A stretch of DNA of 64,000 nt from Sabellastarte sp. h YS-2021 (GCA_964017235.1 OZ024935.1:34327596-34391595); one strand, 5' to 3'. Shown: positions 23,240 to 34,843, counted from the first letter of the stretch. Notes: generated by a model from the letters alone, not told the origin. A program made the numbers and translations.

Positions 23240-23932
23240 ATAAAGATATTAAGTTTTTGACAATACAGTTTAAAAACAGAACTCCATGAAGCACTTGGAA
23301 GTCTTAAATCTAATAAATCACCTAGTATTGACAGTCTAACTCCTGAATTTTATAAAGAATACTAGCCAAACTTGGAGAAAACTTATGTGAATATGCTGCA
23401 GGAATCATTTGTTAAAGGCATCTTGCCAATCTTAACTCGTAAAGCTGTTTTAGCATTAATTCACATGACAGGACATAAGAACCTAGTGACTAATTATAGA
23501 CCAATAAGCTTAAGCAATTATGATTACAAAATTTTGGCATCAGTTTTTGACTAAAAGAATACAACAAATTCTTCCAAAATTAATTTTAAAGATCAGAGTA
23601 GTTACATAAAGGAAAGATATATAGGACTAAATGCTAGACTAATTAGTGACATCATTGATAATTGTGAAAATAATAACATACCTGGTGCAATTTTTTACCT
23701 GGATTTTGAAAAGGTTTTGATTCATTAAATTTGAATTTTCTCTTTCGTGCCTTAGAAAAATATGGCTTTGAAAAATCGTTTATACAATGGTTCAGAATAT
23801 TTTATAATGAACCCACATTCTGTGTAAAAATATGGTGTCCTCTCAAAAGAATCAGTCATGGAAAGAGGGATACAACAAGGGACAAGGATGTGCTATTCAT
23901 ACTCAGTATTGAATACATGTCTAATGAAATTA
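23240..23932 (+). pseudogene. Reverse transcriptase of LINE B, 5' half
   Basis: Blocks ALGSLKSNKSPSIDSLTPEF, NYRPISLSNYDYKIL, FYLDFEKVL (motif A) and RGIQQGTRM (decayed motif B) are visible over several frames. The last frame (23731-24015) reaches LSIEYMSNEIT and then runs into the inserted transposon at 23933. Confidence 0.8.
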
Positions 23933-25320
23933 CACTGAAAAAAAAAGTTAGTTGGTCTAACAAAGAAAAGTTGGTTGATCCTACGATGTCTAATTTAACC
24001 AACCAAGTTAGTTAAATCAACCAAGTATGTTGGTTGGTAAAACAAAAGAAAGTTGGTTAGATTTAACAAAGTAAGTTGGTTCCTCAAACAAAGCATACTG
24101 GTTACTCCAACTAAAGTGATTGGTTTGTACTACCAGATGATTTAGTTTATTCAACCAAGTGAGTTTGTTACTTGAACAAAGCTGGTTGGTTAGTGTAGTC
24201 ACTTTTATTGGTTAGACAGGCCAATGTAAGTTGCATACCTCAACTGATTTCATCGGTAAGTGCTATAAGTAGGTTTGTCAAACTAGATCAGTCAGTTACT
24301 TTTATTAATCAAATTGATTAAGTATTACTGATCTGGCTGCATGGTCAGATAAAGTTATTACCTCATCCTTTTCAAAATCATGCTTTACATGACAATAAAG
24401 AAGAAACAAGTCAATCATTCTCTCAAAATGCTTTATTTAAATATATTTCATCAGAAACAAAAATAATATACATAAACATACTGGTTGGCCCAAATTCGTC
24501 AGTGTAAACTCTGGGCATTCATAAGCAACAACCACCTTTCCCACATCGAGTTTGGTCCAGGGTTCAAACTGCCAACCTCACAGATTGATGTCAAGTGTGT
24601 TCCGCTCTAAAAACTTCAAACTACATAAAGCTAAAAAAATTAAAATTGTGAAAATAAAATACTGAAAAAATTAACCAACATTGAATAGCTGGGACAACTA
24701 ATTCTAACAAATGTATGTTAGTTTGGCTAACCAACTCAAAGTCTGTAGCTCCTACAAATCAGACTGGTTAACCAAACCGATGTGTTAGTTTCTCTAACAA
24801 ATACAATTAGTTGAACAAAATAAAAATTATTATTATACTTAATTTTGTATTGTTAAAACATTTCAAAACAAAGCAAAACAACAATAACATATAAAGGATT
24901 AATGTTACTGTGGCATTTCCCATGAAATACATCAAATAAAGTGAATATTTAGCAGTATTTATTTTAGTGGTTGATAATAGAAGATTCTACCCACCTCAAA
25001 TTTACAAACCTCTATATATAACTTATTTAACGTGAAAACTAATTGCATTGCACATAATTTTAATCTATACATGTTGTACTAATAAATTTGAATCATTTTG
25101 ACAAATGTAGACACTAATATTGTTATATATAAGGAAAATAACTTACCCCTTTATTCAAACAATTGCGCCAAAATCCAAATGTAAACAATGCATGGAGCAA
25201 GCTCAAACTCAAACTTAGCTGGACCAAACAGGGTTATTAGTTTTAGCAACTAAGGTGTTAGTTAAAATTTGTTTTAACTAACGTGTCTTAGTACCATCTA
25301 CCAACTTTTGGTTTTCAGTG
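23933..25320. mobile_element. Non-autonomous DNA transposon, CACTGAAAA TIRs, TA target duplication
   Basis: The 1388-bp unit begins CACTGAAAA and ends TTTTCAGTG, with TA on both sides (23931-23932 and 25321-25322). Inverted similarity extends inward about 20 bp with small gaps. Beyond the ends the interior is filled with short GTTGGTT / AACCAAC motifs in both orientations (23950-24200, 24700-24800, 25230-25310). Removing the unit plus one TA joins LINE B in frame (SNEIT then KSSNVSAIK). No transposase is encoded. A TA duplication fits Tc1/mariner-like or related superfamilies. Confidence 0.9.
24478..24615 (-). mobile_element. tRNA-derived SINE, minus strand, inside the CACTG element
   Basis: On the minus strand: AGCGGAACACACTTGACATC (A-box region) and GGCAGTTTGAACCCTGG (close to the B-box consensus GGTTCGAACCC). 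The 3' body has a GTTTACACTGA word like the SINE at 17590-17735. It is nested three deep: SINE in DNA transposon in LINE. Confidence 0.65.
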
Positions 25321-25800
25321 TACTAAAAGCTCCAATGTTTCTGCTATAAAGTTATATCAGTTGGAATCCTGTATTACATTATATGCTTATGATGCAACAC
25401 TTACATTATTAGACAAACGTTCAGTATCTCAAGGTACTTTTATTTTAAACGAATTTCCACCAGTTTCTGGTCCCAAGGTAAACATTACAAAGGGTAATGG
25501 ACTGTTACTTGGTCCATTAAAGAGCAATCCCCAATGCATTGAGGGAATAACTTTTAGCTCCAATCCAATAATATGTAGGCAATCTATATTGAAACTGATA
25601 AAGAAATTTTAACACTTTAAACTGGAATAATAAAATTGATAAACTTGAAGATTTGTTAATGTGCTGGAGCCCTTGAAAATTGACTTTATATGGAAAAATA
25701 CAAATTATTAGTACTTTAGTCATCTCAAATCTGGTATACCTGTTTACACTTGTACCAGTACCAATTTATGTCATAAAAACTGTAGAAAATTTAATCTTTA
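25321..25800 (+). pseudogene. Reverse transcriptase of LINE B, 3' half
   Basis: Resumes with SSNVSAIKLYQ and motif C as LYAYDATLTLL, where the expected YADD reads YAYD, then GPKVNITKGNGLLLG. The frame is open from 25361 to 25612 and then decays. The catalytic pair is mutated, so this LINE is dead regardless of the insertion. Confidence 0.8.
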
Positions 25801-26514
25801 AATTTCTTTGGGAAAAGGTCCATAAGATGAACTAGAAAAATGAAAAGTTTCCTATGCCTATATAGTGTAAATACAATCTGTATGTAAAATAAAAAGGTTC
25901 ATAAACAGTGGAAAACTTTACTTTTAAAACAGGTTATTTTTAAATTATCTGTATATTATGAACATGTTAGAGTGTCAACAGAAGATCACTACTTTGAAGT
26001 TATTATCATTACCAACAGGTTTCAGTGAAGTGGGGTGTTTGTTTCTGTTTGTCTACAGGGTTACTAATGAATAGGATGTGTCACTATTTACTGGATAGTC
26101 GATTAACACCCCACCATTGTGCCTCACAATTACAAAGAGCATTAAAATTTCTAGTTTAAATGGTATACTTAAAAAGAGTTTTAGAAAGTTTTTATTTTAT
26201 CATCATAAAAAATGAAAAAGGCAAATCAGAATAAATCATTTGTTGAAATGTAGCCTTCAGTCCAGTTTTTAAAGTTATAAATATATAAATGCTTAATATT
26301 TTTAGCATACCAAAGTTATCTCATATCTTCCTCTTTAGAATATCTTTGCTAGTGAATGTGTAAACAAACATCCTCAAAAAAGTCTGATTTGTAACATATC
26401 ATGCAGTATAGAGTGTTCATAACTCTGACTCATGGCCCTCATAAGTGAACCTGTGAAAAGCAACCACTTTTGGATTTTCCCCTGGGTGGTTGCTCATTGC
26501 AGGTTCAACTGTGT

Positions 26515-26720
26515 GGTAATATAAGAGAAGACATAACTCATATGTTGTATCAATGTGAAAGGATAAAACCAATTTGTGTAACATGCAGTTACTACCTTAG
26601 CATGAACATAAGTTAAGTCATGTAATTTTGGGAATTAGAACTAAAGACTATGTAAGCTTGAATAAACATTTATGTATAGCAATTGTCGCTTATTCAACTT
26701 TTTGAACTTGGTGTAAGTCA
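26515..26720 (+). pseudogene. C-terminal finger remnant of LINE B
   Basis: NIREDITHMLYQCERIKP and LGIRTKDYVSLNKHL follow the pattern of LINE C-terminal Cys/His segments. This sets the 3' limit of LINE B near 26720. Confidence 0.55.
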
Positions 26721-26939
26721 TCATTTGACAATATTCATTGCACTACGTGTGACATAAAGCTTTATGTTATTAGCATCAAACTTATACTGTGCATGAGATG
26801 CATAGTTAAAATATTATAAACAGAAACTATGAATGAAGATGCTTGTGTATTGTATTGTTGTGTATCAATATGTGTGTATTGTGTATCTGTGTTTCCTCTG
26901 CTGAAGCATCAAAAATTGTTTGTCCACTATTTATAATAT

Positions 26940-27255
26940 TATGTGCAAAACAGGCTGGTCAAAACAGGCTGGTCAGCCTTCTCTTACACCTGAGGCTGCC
27001 CCCCCCCTCCCCCCCCTGCGGATAGGAGTTTTATGGCTGCCCAGCCAGATTTAAGAATTTCTGTTTTTCATAAATTATATTGATTTGTTTGTTTGAAAAT
27101 ATGTGTTTCTGATGGTGGGTTTGCTGCCCTCACCCAGTCCCAAATGCACCATGTTACCAAAGAGTAAACAATTTGATTTGAAATAATCTGATGCAAAAAA
27201 AAAAAGAAAAAAAAGTTTTATATATATATGTGTACTGTGCATATATATATGGGGA
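26940..27255. repeat. Low-complexity tracts (poly-C, poly-A, TA-rich)
   Basis: A duplicated CAGGCTGGTCAAAA at 26950, a C-rich tract at 26999-27017, an A-run at 27195-27214 and TATATATA clusters at 27220-27250. No gene. Confidence 0.7.
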
Positions 27256-27399
27256 TAGTATGTGTGAAGAGTAGTCCTCTTCTGACTGGATTTAAAAAGA
27301 AAAAATACCATACATACATGGATACAGTACACACTTATATACTGTGCTTTTATCTTTGCACACCCACTTACACTGTGACATAAATGCTTACTATCAAGT

Positions 27400-27655
27400 G
27401 ACTGGTGAAAAGAGCTGAACGAGGTAAGTGTTACCTTGAAAGTGATGTCTCATTGTAAAAGTTCGTTTCGAAGAACAGACTATTTTTCGTGTTCACTAAA
27501 CCAGTGGGATAACCAGTGATATTTGTTAAATTAAAGACAGTATCAGATTCTGTCTTTTACTAAGAAAAAAAAATAACTGAAGTAGCCTTTAATACGCGGT
27601 TATTTTAATCGTAATAAAATCCTAACCGCAGGTTCGATTTCATTTTATCGCTCAA
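27400..27655 (+). promoter_or_regulatory. Probable promoter and 5' UTR of the aminotransferase gene
   Basis: Sequence directly upstream of exon 1. No TATA box is evident at a proper distance. The region is locally richer in CG dinucleotides (AACGAGG, TTCGTTTCG, ACGCGG, AATCG) than its AT-rich surroundings, as expected for an unmethylated or TATA-less promoter. The transcription start cannot be placed from sequence alone. Confidence 0.45.
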
Positions 27656-27850
27656 ATGTTATCAGTGTCGAGAGTTGTCGGACGTCTCTGCAGAAAAATG
27701 AGTAGTGCAACTAGTTATGGGGCGAAAATTTTATTCACGGATACCGGAGCAATTGGGGACGGATCTGTTGCATTAACAATGGGGGCTCCAGCTGAGCGCC
27801 ACTTAGTGAAAGTGTCGTCTATCATGGATGAAGCCTCCACGAACACTAAG
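27656..27850 (+). CDS. Class I/II PLP-dependent aminotransferase, exon 1
   Basis: Codes 65 residues from an ATG in an adequate context. Residues 1-15 (MLSVSRVVGRLCRKM) are Arg/Ser-rich and amphipathic without acidic residues, typical of a mitochondrial presequence. A second Met at residue 15 could give a cytosolic form. Residues about 40-65 (ALTMGAPAERHLVKVSSIMD) match the family pattern of a Gly-rich turn and helix preceding the substrate-binding region of fold-type I aminotransferases. The exon ends AAG/gtctgt in phase 0 and joins cleanly to the exon at 55832. Function is transfer of an amino group using PLP; the substrate cannot be read from this part. The catalytic lysine lies in later exons outside the window. 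The frame continues 35 codons past the splice site into the intron without meaning. Confidence 0.75.
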
Positions 27851-27884
27851 GTCTGTATACCTTATCTTATGGAACTACAGTTAA

Positions 27885-28604
27885 GTAGGAACTACAACTG
27901 TCCTTTTTTTCTTCACCCGTATCCGTTATTGCCCGTATCCGTGATACCCTAGATCTTTTGGTATAAAACTGTACTATATAGCTGTCCGTGTCCTAGACGT
28001 GGTTACCTCGGCTCTACTTTACTTGCGTGTAGGGCCGTGGCACGACCCCACATAAAACTGGAGATTTGCATAAAACGCAAATATCATACAAATGTGTACA
28101 GGCAACTGTTCCCACGACTATTTTGTTACATTTTCTTCAACAATCAATCAACATGCAAACATAGTTGACTAAAAATAAAGGACATTTCCTGATTTCCAAG
28201 GCTTTTTGGACCATTTCTCCAAAAATTTGAAAATGTTCTTTTATTATAAAAGCTGTGTAAAGTAGTATACATTTTGTACATATATCATATTTGTTGTGTC
28301 CGTGACTTAATATCAGTTGTTTGTAATTACATTAAACTATTTTTAGTCATTTTATCAAGTTTTATTCAACAGAAAAATATTTTATGCAAATCTCCAGTTC
28401 CATGTGGGGTCGTGCCACGGCTCTACACGCAAGTAAAGTAGAGCCGAGGTAACCACGTCTATCCGTGTCCGTGAAGAACAAATTTTTTCCTTCCAAGTCA
28501 CGGATGACTACACTGTTTTATACCAAAAGATCTAGGGTATCACCGGTACGGGCAATAACAGACACGGATATGGGTGATGAAAACAGGACAGGTGTAGTTC
28601 CTAC
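27885..28604. mobile_element. Foldback element with arms of about 200 bp in intron 1
   Basis: Left arm 27885-28078 (starting GTAGGAACTAC) and right arm 28378-28604 (ending GTAGTTCCTAC) are inverted copies around a 300-bp AT-rich centre. Conserved arm text includes GATACCCTAGATCTTTTGG and GGTTACCTCGGCTCTACTTT. The right arm has about 30 extra bases. Each arm carries a perfect octamer, ATGCAAAT or its inverse. It begins 35 bases after the exon 1 splice donor. No coding capacity. Flanks read TTAA and ATTA, so a target duplication is not certain. Confidence 0.85.
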
Positions 28605-28974
28605 ATTACACTGCCTGGCTTCGTATCTTGGCACACGCCTCAAATTGGCACAAAACGGAAGACAGAATATTTCCTAATTTTTATTCTTTACTGTATTACC
28701 CACACTCTCGCATTTCCCCTAAACAAATAAGGAAGTGGAAGTGACGACAGAAATAATTTAAATATCTTTGGCAATTTCTGTATGCAAATTGTGCCAATTT
28801 GAGGTGCTGATTTCATGTAGAAAATATATTATTGCTCATTAAAAATAAAGTGTAAAAGGTTAACTATTTTGATTCTGTGTCAGTAAAATGCTTTTATTAC
28901 TTAATTGCGCTTGTGTCAATACATATTTTAATAAAAAGAAATCCACGAAACTACAGTCAAAACAATAAAAAATA

Positions 28975-29610
28975 CACTGTGGCTATTTTACCGACAATCG
29001 TTGGTAAAATAGAGCATGGCTATTTTACCGACAGTCAGCAGAATAAGGTTCAGGCTATTTTACTGACTGTAATCACTGTATTAATAATATGTATGATGAT
29101 TATACCAATTGGTTTATACACACTGGGGACTTTATGTTACTGCATGTAACTGATGTTTTGGGTGAACAGCTAGTAGAACTGATCACACCCACTCAGAAAA
29201 TGAAAGGGTGGACATGAATATGACTTTTCAGTTCTGTAATTCTAATGGGTGAGCTGCTGTTTGCAGTGTATTTAGCTTTTGATTGATTGTTTCCATTTTT
29301 TTTTTGTGTACAATAGTGTCATTACTGATACTTTCTATTCCCCCCTTAACATTTTCACAAAATCAAAGAAAATTTTGCTACCACTTTCCCAACATTTTCC
29401 TAACAATATAATAAAAGTTATCACTAAAATGCATAATATTCACCATAACAAAATTGTTTATGTGTAAAACAGAATTTTGTACACTGATAAATTGATCAAC
29501 CCTATGTGTTAAACCCTATACACAGTCAGAGATACAGCCAAAACCTGATTCTACTGACTGTCGGTAAAATAAGCCATGCTCTATTTTACCGGCATTTGTG
29601 TCCAAGGTGT
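28975..29610. mobile_element. Inverted-repeat (foldback) element
   Basis: GGTAAAATAGAGCATGGCTA near 29005 and its inverse near 29565-29590 are arms of about 70-90 bp with shared GACAGTCAGYAGAAT text, separated by roughly 480 bp. Inside each arm the word GGCTATTTTACCGACA is itself repeated. The frames at 28877 and 29506-29790 are read across the arms and are not genes. Confidence 0.7.
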
Positions 29611-29619
29611 GCCAAGTTA

Positions 29620-30200
29620 CGGCGGGAAGCAGTAGTGGACATAATGTATTTGTCCATTTGGCTGTTCCATCCACAAGATTCTCTACCCCTGTACTGCCCA
29701 GCCAGTTCATCAGTTACCCTCAGAAGTTCAAAAGTCAGCAGTATTTTGATGTTTATGCAGATTAAACAAGTGTTTGTAACAGTAAGCTGAAAGGTCATGA
29801 TGAATGATTTTTGATAATCATATAATGTAAGTGATGAATTCATTGGGTAACAAAATTCACTGGCTGAGCAGCACCAAAGTTTGTCACAAGACTGAGTTTC
29901 TGTCTCGTTACCAATAGCTGTTGATATATAGTCAAGTATCCAAGCTTGAATTGAGGGTCTCAAATCAAGAGATATAAGAGCATCTATTTTCACTTTTTAT
30001 AACATAAAATGGTGCTTTGGTATTTATAGTTGTATATGACATAATTAAATTCCTGCAAAATAAAATATTAAGACATGAAATAAGCTTGTAACCAGGGTTA
30101 ACTTGGGTCTTAGCACAATTTAAAGTATTTAGTACAAGCACAGGTACTTTTAACATCATTTAGTACATGTGCGAGTACATTTTGTAAGAAACGTATTTAG
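29620..30200. other. Stretch without recognisable gene
   Basis: No coding motif in any frame. The 135-codon minus-strand frame at 29586-29993 overlaps the foldback arm and has no recognisable domain. Confidence 0.45.
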
Positions 30201-30207
30201 TACTTCT

Positions 30208-31345
30208 TAAAAGTATTTAGTGGTTTTATACCAGTAAATGCCAACCTACCAGTGGGCGGCTACCTTATATATCTTTATTAGAGGTCCAGGACAAATGCTT
30301 TTATTTGCAAACATAATGGGTGTTCACTGGTATTTTCGGTTTGCGGTAAACATGGCTGATAATAGAGATATATTGTCAAAATGCATCACTTTCAAAGAAA
30401 TGCTCCCACTGACTGTATTCTAAGTAGGGCAGGGTCTGTAACACTGGTATCTCGGTAGTGATAAAGACGGCAAACCGGATAGTTGGTTTCTATTCGATTT
30501 ATAAAAGAGTAAACAAAATCCGGTGATAAATTCCAAGAACCGGTTCCCAAAATGTCACATATTTCACATCAAAACGTATAAAATATTGCACAGAAACGTT
30601 TAAAAATATTAACTTTTGTAATATTTTGCCAATATACACTGAAATAATATCCAAAACGTCTGTTTATCAAATAAAAACGTCTGTTCATCAAATAAACCAC
30701 ATTTTAGTTGAAATTATTGTTCATGTACACGCAGAGAAAGTTTTACAGCTTGTCTACAGCTTGGTGTATACTAATTCGAACGAATCCGGTTTCCGCCGAA
30801 TTTTTGTTTTCGGGACCCGGTTTCCATATTTACATTCGATCGTAACACTATATTCGGTATCGAGAGCATTTCACATAAACACCGTGGTGACATTTTGCAG
30901 CCGGTATTTTGAATGTCAATATATAATATTGTGAGAAAACGTAAAGTATTAGAATCAAACCTCAAATCTGAAGAAATTACGAACTTTTATCCAATATTTT
31001 TATATATTTTAGCACTTTTATAGTGATTTCTTTCAGAACTTCAATGTTTTCTTTTCGCGAATCTTACTTCCGGTTGGTGGGTCTATTCAATTGGGGATAT
31101 GCTAGAACGCAATTCTTCTTTCGGTATCCCGGAATCGGTTCGGTTTTACACTGGGGGATACCGGAATGAAAAATCTGCTACCGACCCTGCCCTAATTCTA
31201 AGCATTAATTTTCTTGAATGTCATTTGATAGTTTGTTTGAAGAACATATACTAAAGCTCCAAGTATAATATAAACATTAAATGTTATCTTAAATACAGTC
31301 ATTTACTGGTAGAATGCCACTAGTACAAGTACTTTTTTCAGGACA
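30208..31345. repeat. Inverted flanks that host the hAT MITE
   Basis: AAAGTATTTAGTGGTTTTAT near 30210 and ACCAGTAAATG near 30232 have inverted counterparts at about 31298-31335 (CATTTACTGGT, CCACTAGTACAAGTACTTT). The hAT MITE at 30425-31194 therefore seems to have inserted into an older foldback repeat. Confidence 0.45.
30425..31194. mobile_element. hAT-type MITE with 8-bp target duplication
   Basis: A 770-bp unit with termini TAGGGCAGGGTCTGTA and its inverse ACCGACCCTGCCCTA, flanked by a perfect 8-bp duplication ATTCTAAG (30417-30424 and 31195-31202). Subterminal copies of GGTATCYCGG / CCGGTTC occur at both ends. The 8-bp duplication and CAGGG-type ends are the hAT signature. It has no transposase and so must be mobilised in trans. 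Confidence 0.9.
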
Positions 31346-31841
31346 AAATTATTTCTTAACAATGTACTTTTATTGCCAAATAGTATTTTAATCAGTATGA
31401 ACTGAATGGTACTAACTTGCAAAGTAAACACAAAAAGGTAAGACATATGAATACACATACATATATAAACATCTAAGACATATTGCAATAGATGAACATC
31501 AAATCTTCAAATATTTTGAATATCCTAACTTTTTGTTAAATGAATAGTTTTTGTCAAATCGAAGTGACTCCTGTCACAGCATCATGGTTTAAAGTTTTGT
31601 CTAAAGTCATGGCATTGAAATTAAATATTTTCTACACATATGGCATCCAGGGTTGGGGTCAATTACTTTGATCTATTACAATTACTTCTTCAATTACCAG
31701 TGGTCAATTACAATAGACTGAGAAAAATCAATTGCAACTACTTTTATTCAATTACAATTACAACTACAATTACAAGAAGGGAAAGTTCAGTTAAAATTCA
31801 ATCAATACAAGTGTCGTATATCAGATATGTGTTGTTGGAAT

Positions 31842-34800
31842 TAAGGCTGCGACGGGTCGACAAAAACGTACTCCAGTATCGGCATTGAACTAACCGACTC
31901 CACTCGAGAAAACCGTAATTTTAAACATTAATATATGAAGTAAAACTGCATTTTATCATTGAGAAATATTCAAAATGTCATATTTACTTACCTTTAAAAG
32001 TTGTTGTGTAGTACTGAAACATCACAATTTAATGATTTTATTTATCATTCTGCACAGGAAGTATACCTGAATAAAATATTTCAGTACACCTGTCAGGTGA
32101 TTACCGTAATGCATAGATTTCTCTCTCTTAAGGTTGAACACAATAAACAAATGAAAGATCCTGGTTTATTCACATTTTGTTTATTGTCATTTCTCATTTA
32201 TTTATTATGAATTGACACGACATAGAGTAGCAAGTTATACAGAAATATGTTTTACAAAATGTCTTTTAGAGATAAAGCAATAAAGCCCAATGTTAACTTT
32301 CATAGTTATCATTTGTTCAGAGACTTGGGAATGGTTTGTGGAGGATATTTTTGGACATTGTGTCGATCTTAACTAGTGTTCTTATGTATCTTAGTGAAAA
32401 AAAAAATTTTTCAATCATTATTCTTGTTTAACTTGAGGAATTTCTGACTGGCCATGAAACTCTGGTAGGCCAATAGGAACAGCTGGTTCAACAAGAGTCT
32501 CATTGTCTGTATTGTTGGAACCTTTGGCAGACATCACACAATCCCTTATCTGCTGTAGTTCTTGTTTTACTGATTCCTTTAAATTTTTGTTTAAAAAAAT
32601 AATCTGGTCTACAGATTCTGAATCAAGAGATGCCCTGAGTTTACTTACAGTTTGGCCAGCTACAGAAAACGTACGCTCTGAAGGTACTGAAGTGGCAGGT
32701 ACAGCCAGGTACACTTTTGCTAGCTTGGCCAGTTTTGGGTACCTACCTTCATTGATCTGCCACCATTTTAAAGGGTTTTCTATTCTTACTGTTTCAGTAA
32801 GATAATCATGTAATTCTTCATGTGCAGTTCTCTGGTTATGGCTTCTGGTGCTGGCTACTACATCCCCTTGTAATATCTCAAGGAATTTTGACTTTTTTGG
32901 TGGATTTTGACTTACCTCAGTTTCTGGTTCTTCTTTTATTTGGGTACCCTCATCTATAGATACACTGTCCATCAAGTCAGTAACAATCAAATTAAACACA
33001 TCTACCTGATCTGAAGCTAAAATTTCTCTTCCCAACAATGACTTATACCGTGGATCTAAGAGAGAAGCCAGCAAGAGAGGTGATGACAAGATGTCATCAA
33101 TAGGTTCACCCCGCTCATTTAGTTTGAATCGTTTTTGTAAACCTTCTCTTATCTTTTGCTTAAGCTCTTTCACAACCCCACTATCTTCAGAATTAGAGCA
33201 AAGGACGGTCTTAAATATGTTATTCAGCAAGATATACACCCCACTTCCTGTTGGAATGTCCTCTTTCCCTAAGATCTCAGTAATGTCTGCCAAAGGCTCC
33301 AAGATGGGTACAGTGTCTTCAATAATTTTCCAGAAATTATCTTTCAGGTCTAGCTTTATACGGTCACAGGGTTTTGTAACAGAATCGTCAAAAATGACCG
33401 AATAGACAGGAATCCTCAGCTTGAGTAAACGCCCAAGCATCAAGAAGGAACTGTTCCATCTAGTGGGAACATCTTGAATTAATTTAAGTTTTGTGCTCTG
33501 ATCATTTTGCTTTTCTAACAGTGCATTAGTAGCTACCACAGAGTGGCTGAAGTGAGCTACTAATTTTCTAGCAGCCCCCAACACTCTTGCAATTTGATTT
33601 ATTTTCAAGCCATCCTCAATTCCCAATTGTAAAGTATGGGAAAAACAACTGACATGAGGGACACTAAGCTCTTTTGCAGCAACTACCATGTTTCCTGCAT
33701 TATCAGTGACCAACGCAGAACAGACATTGACTTTGAATTCTTCTTTGATTTTAGAAATCTCTAATGCTATGTTAGAACCCGTATGTCTTAATTCAGTAAC
33801 CCTAGTGGCTAGAACCTTTGAAAATAAGTTCCAGTCTTTGGTAATGAAATGCCCTGTCACAGTAATGTAGCCTTGAACAGCCACACTAGTCCATAGGTCA
33901 CTGGTGAAGGCTACATCAAGGCCAGTAATTGTAGAGATAAGGTCAGCTTTCTCCTCTTCATAGATCTTGTGCAGATACTTGGATATGGTCTTGCGGCATG
34001 GTACTTTGAAATCAGGATTAAGCTCATTGATAAAATACCTAAACCCAACACCATCAACAATACTGATGGGTTTAAGGTCAACTGCACACATCAATGCCAG
34101 TTTTCTTGTTAAAACCTCAGATTTTGAAGCAGTTAGGCCACTTGACTTCTTCTCAAAACTTAAGGTTGACTGTTTAGGCCCATGCTTAACAGGGTTAGTA
34201 AGAGATACACTTGGGTGCCTGAATGCAAGATGGGTTCTCATACTGGATGTAGAAGAGCCTAAAATAGATAAAGCAAACTTTTTAGTTTCCAAAGGTTTTG
34301 CCATTTTTAAATTTTTTTTTAAATTTAAACTCTCAATCGATTTTATATAAATACACCAATAAAATCAGTTTTAAAAAAAATCTATTCATACATACATGTG
34401 TAGCCCAGACTTGTTTTGCATAGTTGGCAAATTGTCCTTGTTTTACTGTCATTTAGCTCAAAATAGGCCCACACAGCACTTTTATTTTTTTTGTTATCTG
34501 CCATAACTACTAACAGACGCTAGATATATATTTGATGACCTCACTGAAAAACGTGGCAGTTTTTCTTGTGATTACGACATTTGCATTGTTCACGTCACAT
34601 TCAGTATCCAGCAAGTACCAAAGAATTGAATATGGGAGGGAAAAAAAAGACAAAAATGAAAGAGTTTAAGCTTTGTAATCATTTTATTGTGATAAAAGGT
34701 GAAAAACTGCTGCAAGCTGTATATAATGTAAGTAAATGTAACATATTATTTATCTGTTTAGAATTTCGAGTGCATTGAGAAGCACCCGATTTCAAACGTC

Positions 34801-34843
34801 TTCATTTCGTTTACCGAGTTTCGAGCACCCGGTCGCAGCCCTA
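31842..34843 (-). mobile_element. Autonomous-looking hAT transposon nested in the outer hAT
   Basis: A 3002-bp unit with ends TAAGGCTGCGACGGGT and, inverted, TAGGGCTGCGACCGGGT, flanked by a perfect 8-bp duplication GTTGGAAT (31834-31841 and 34844-34851). It carries one full-length transposase gene on the minus strand. Perfect duplication and an unbroken gene suggest recent insertion. Confidence 0.95.
32418..34504 (-). CDS. hAT transposase, two exons, BED zinc finger split by an intron
   Basis: Exon 2 is the long open frame. Its listed ATG at 34304 is probably intronic. A short exon 34504-34396 codes MADNKKNKSAVWAYFELND and CQLC, ending at a GTATGT donor. The acceptor TATTTTAG precedes 34258. 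The 137-bp intron (34395-34259) joins the two in frame, completing a BED finger: C26, C29, H46, H51. The product would be 649 residues. It then has the RNase-H-like core with SDLWTS and VTDNAGNM (catalytic Asp regions), CFSHTLQL (the CxxH insertion motif), and a C-terminal dimerisation region with ATSVPSERTFSVAG (catalytic Glu). It would cut and rejoin the element's ends. No frame damage is visible. Confidence 0.93.

Larger units (their letters stand above)
22120..26720 (+). mobile_element. LINE retrotransposon B, decayed and interrupted, plus strand
   Basis: Starts inside an APE endonuclease (HSGGLAMMF near 22130), then RT (23240-23930 and 25321-25800) and a C-terminal finger remnant (EDITHMLYQCERIKP near 26520). 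It is a different family member from LINE A although adjacent in the same orientation. A 1388-bp DNA transposon (23933-25320) splits the RT between motifs B and C. Stops and frameshifts make it inactive. Confidence 0.85.

Noticed and set aside
32503..34350. Plus-strand frames of 60-127 codons opposite the hAT transposase
   Set aside because: Antisense shadows of an intact transposase frame.
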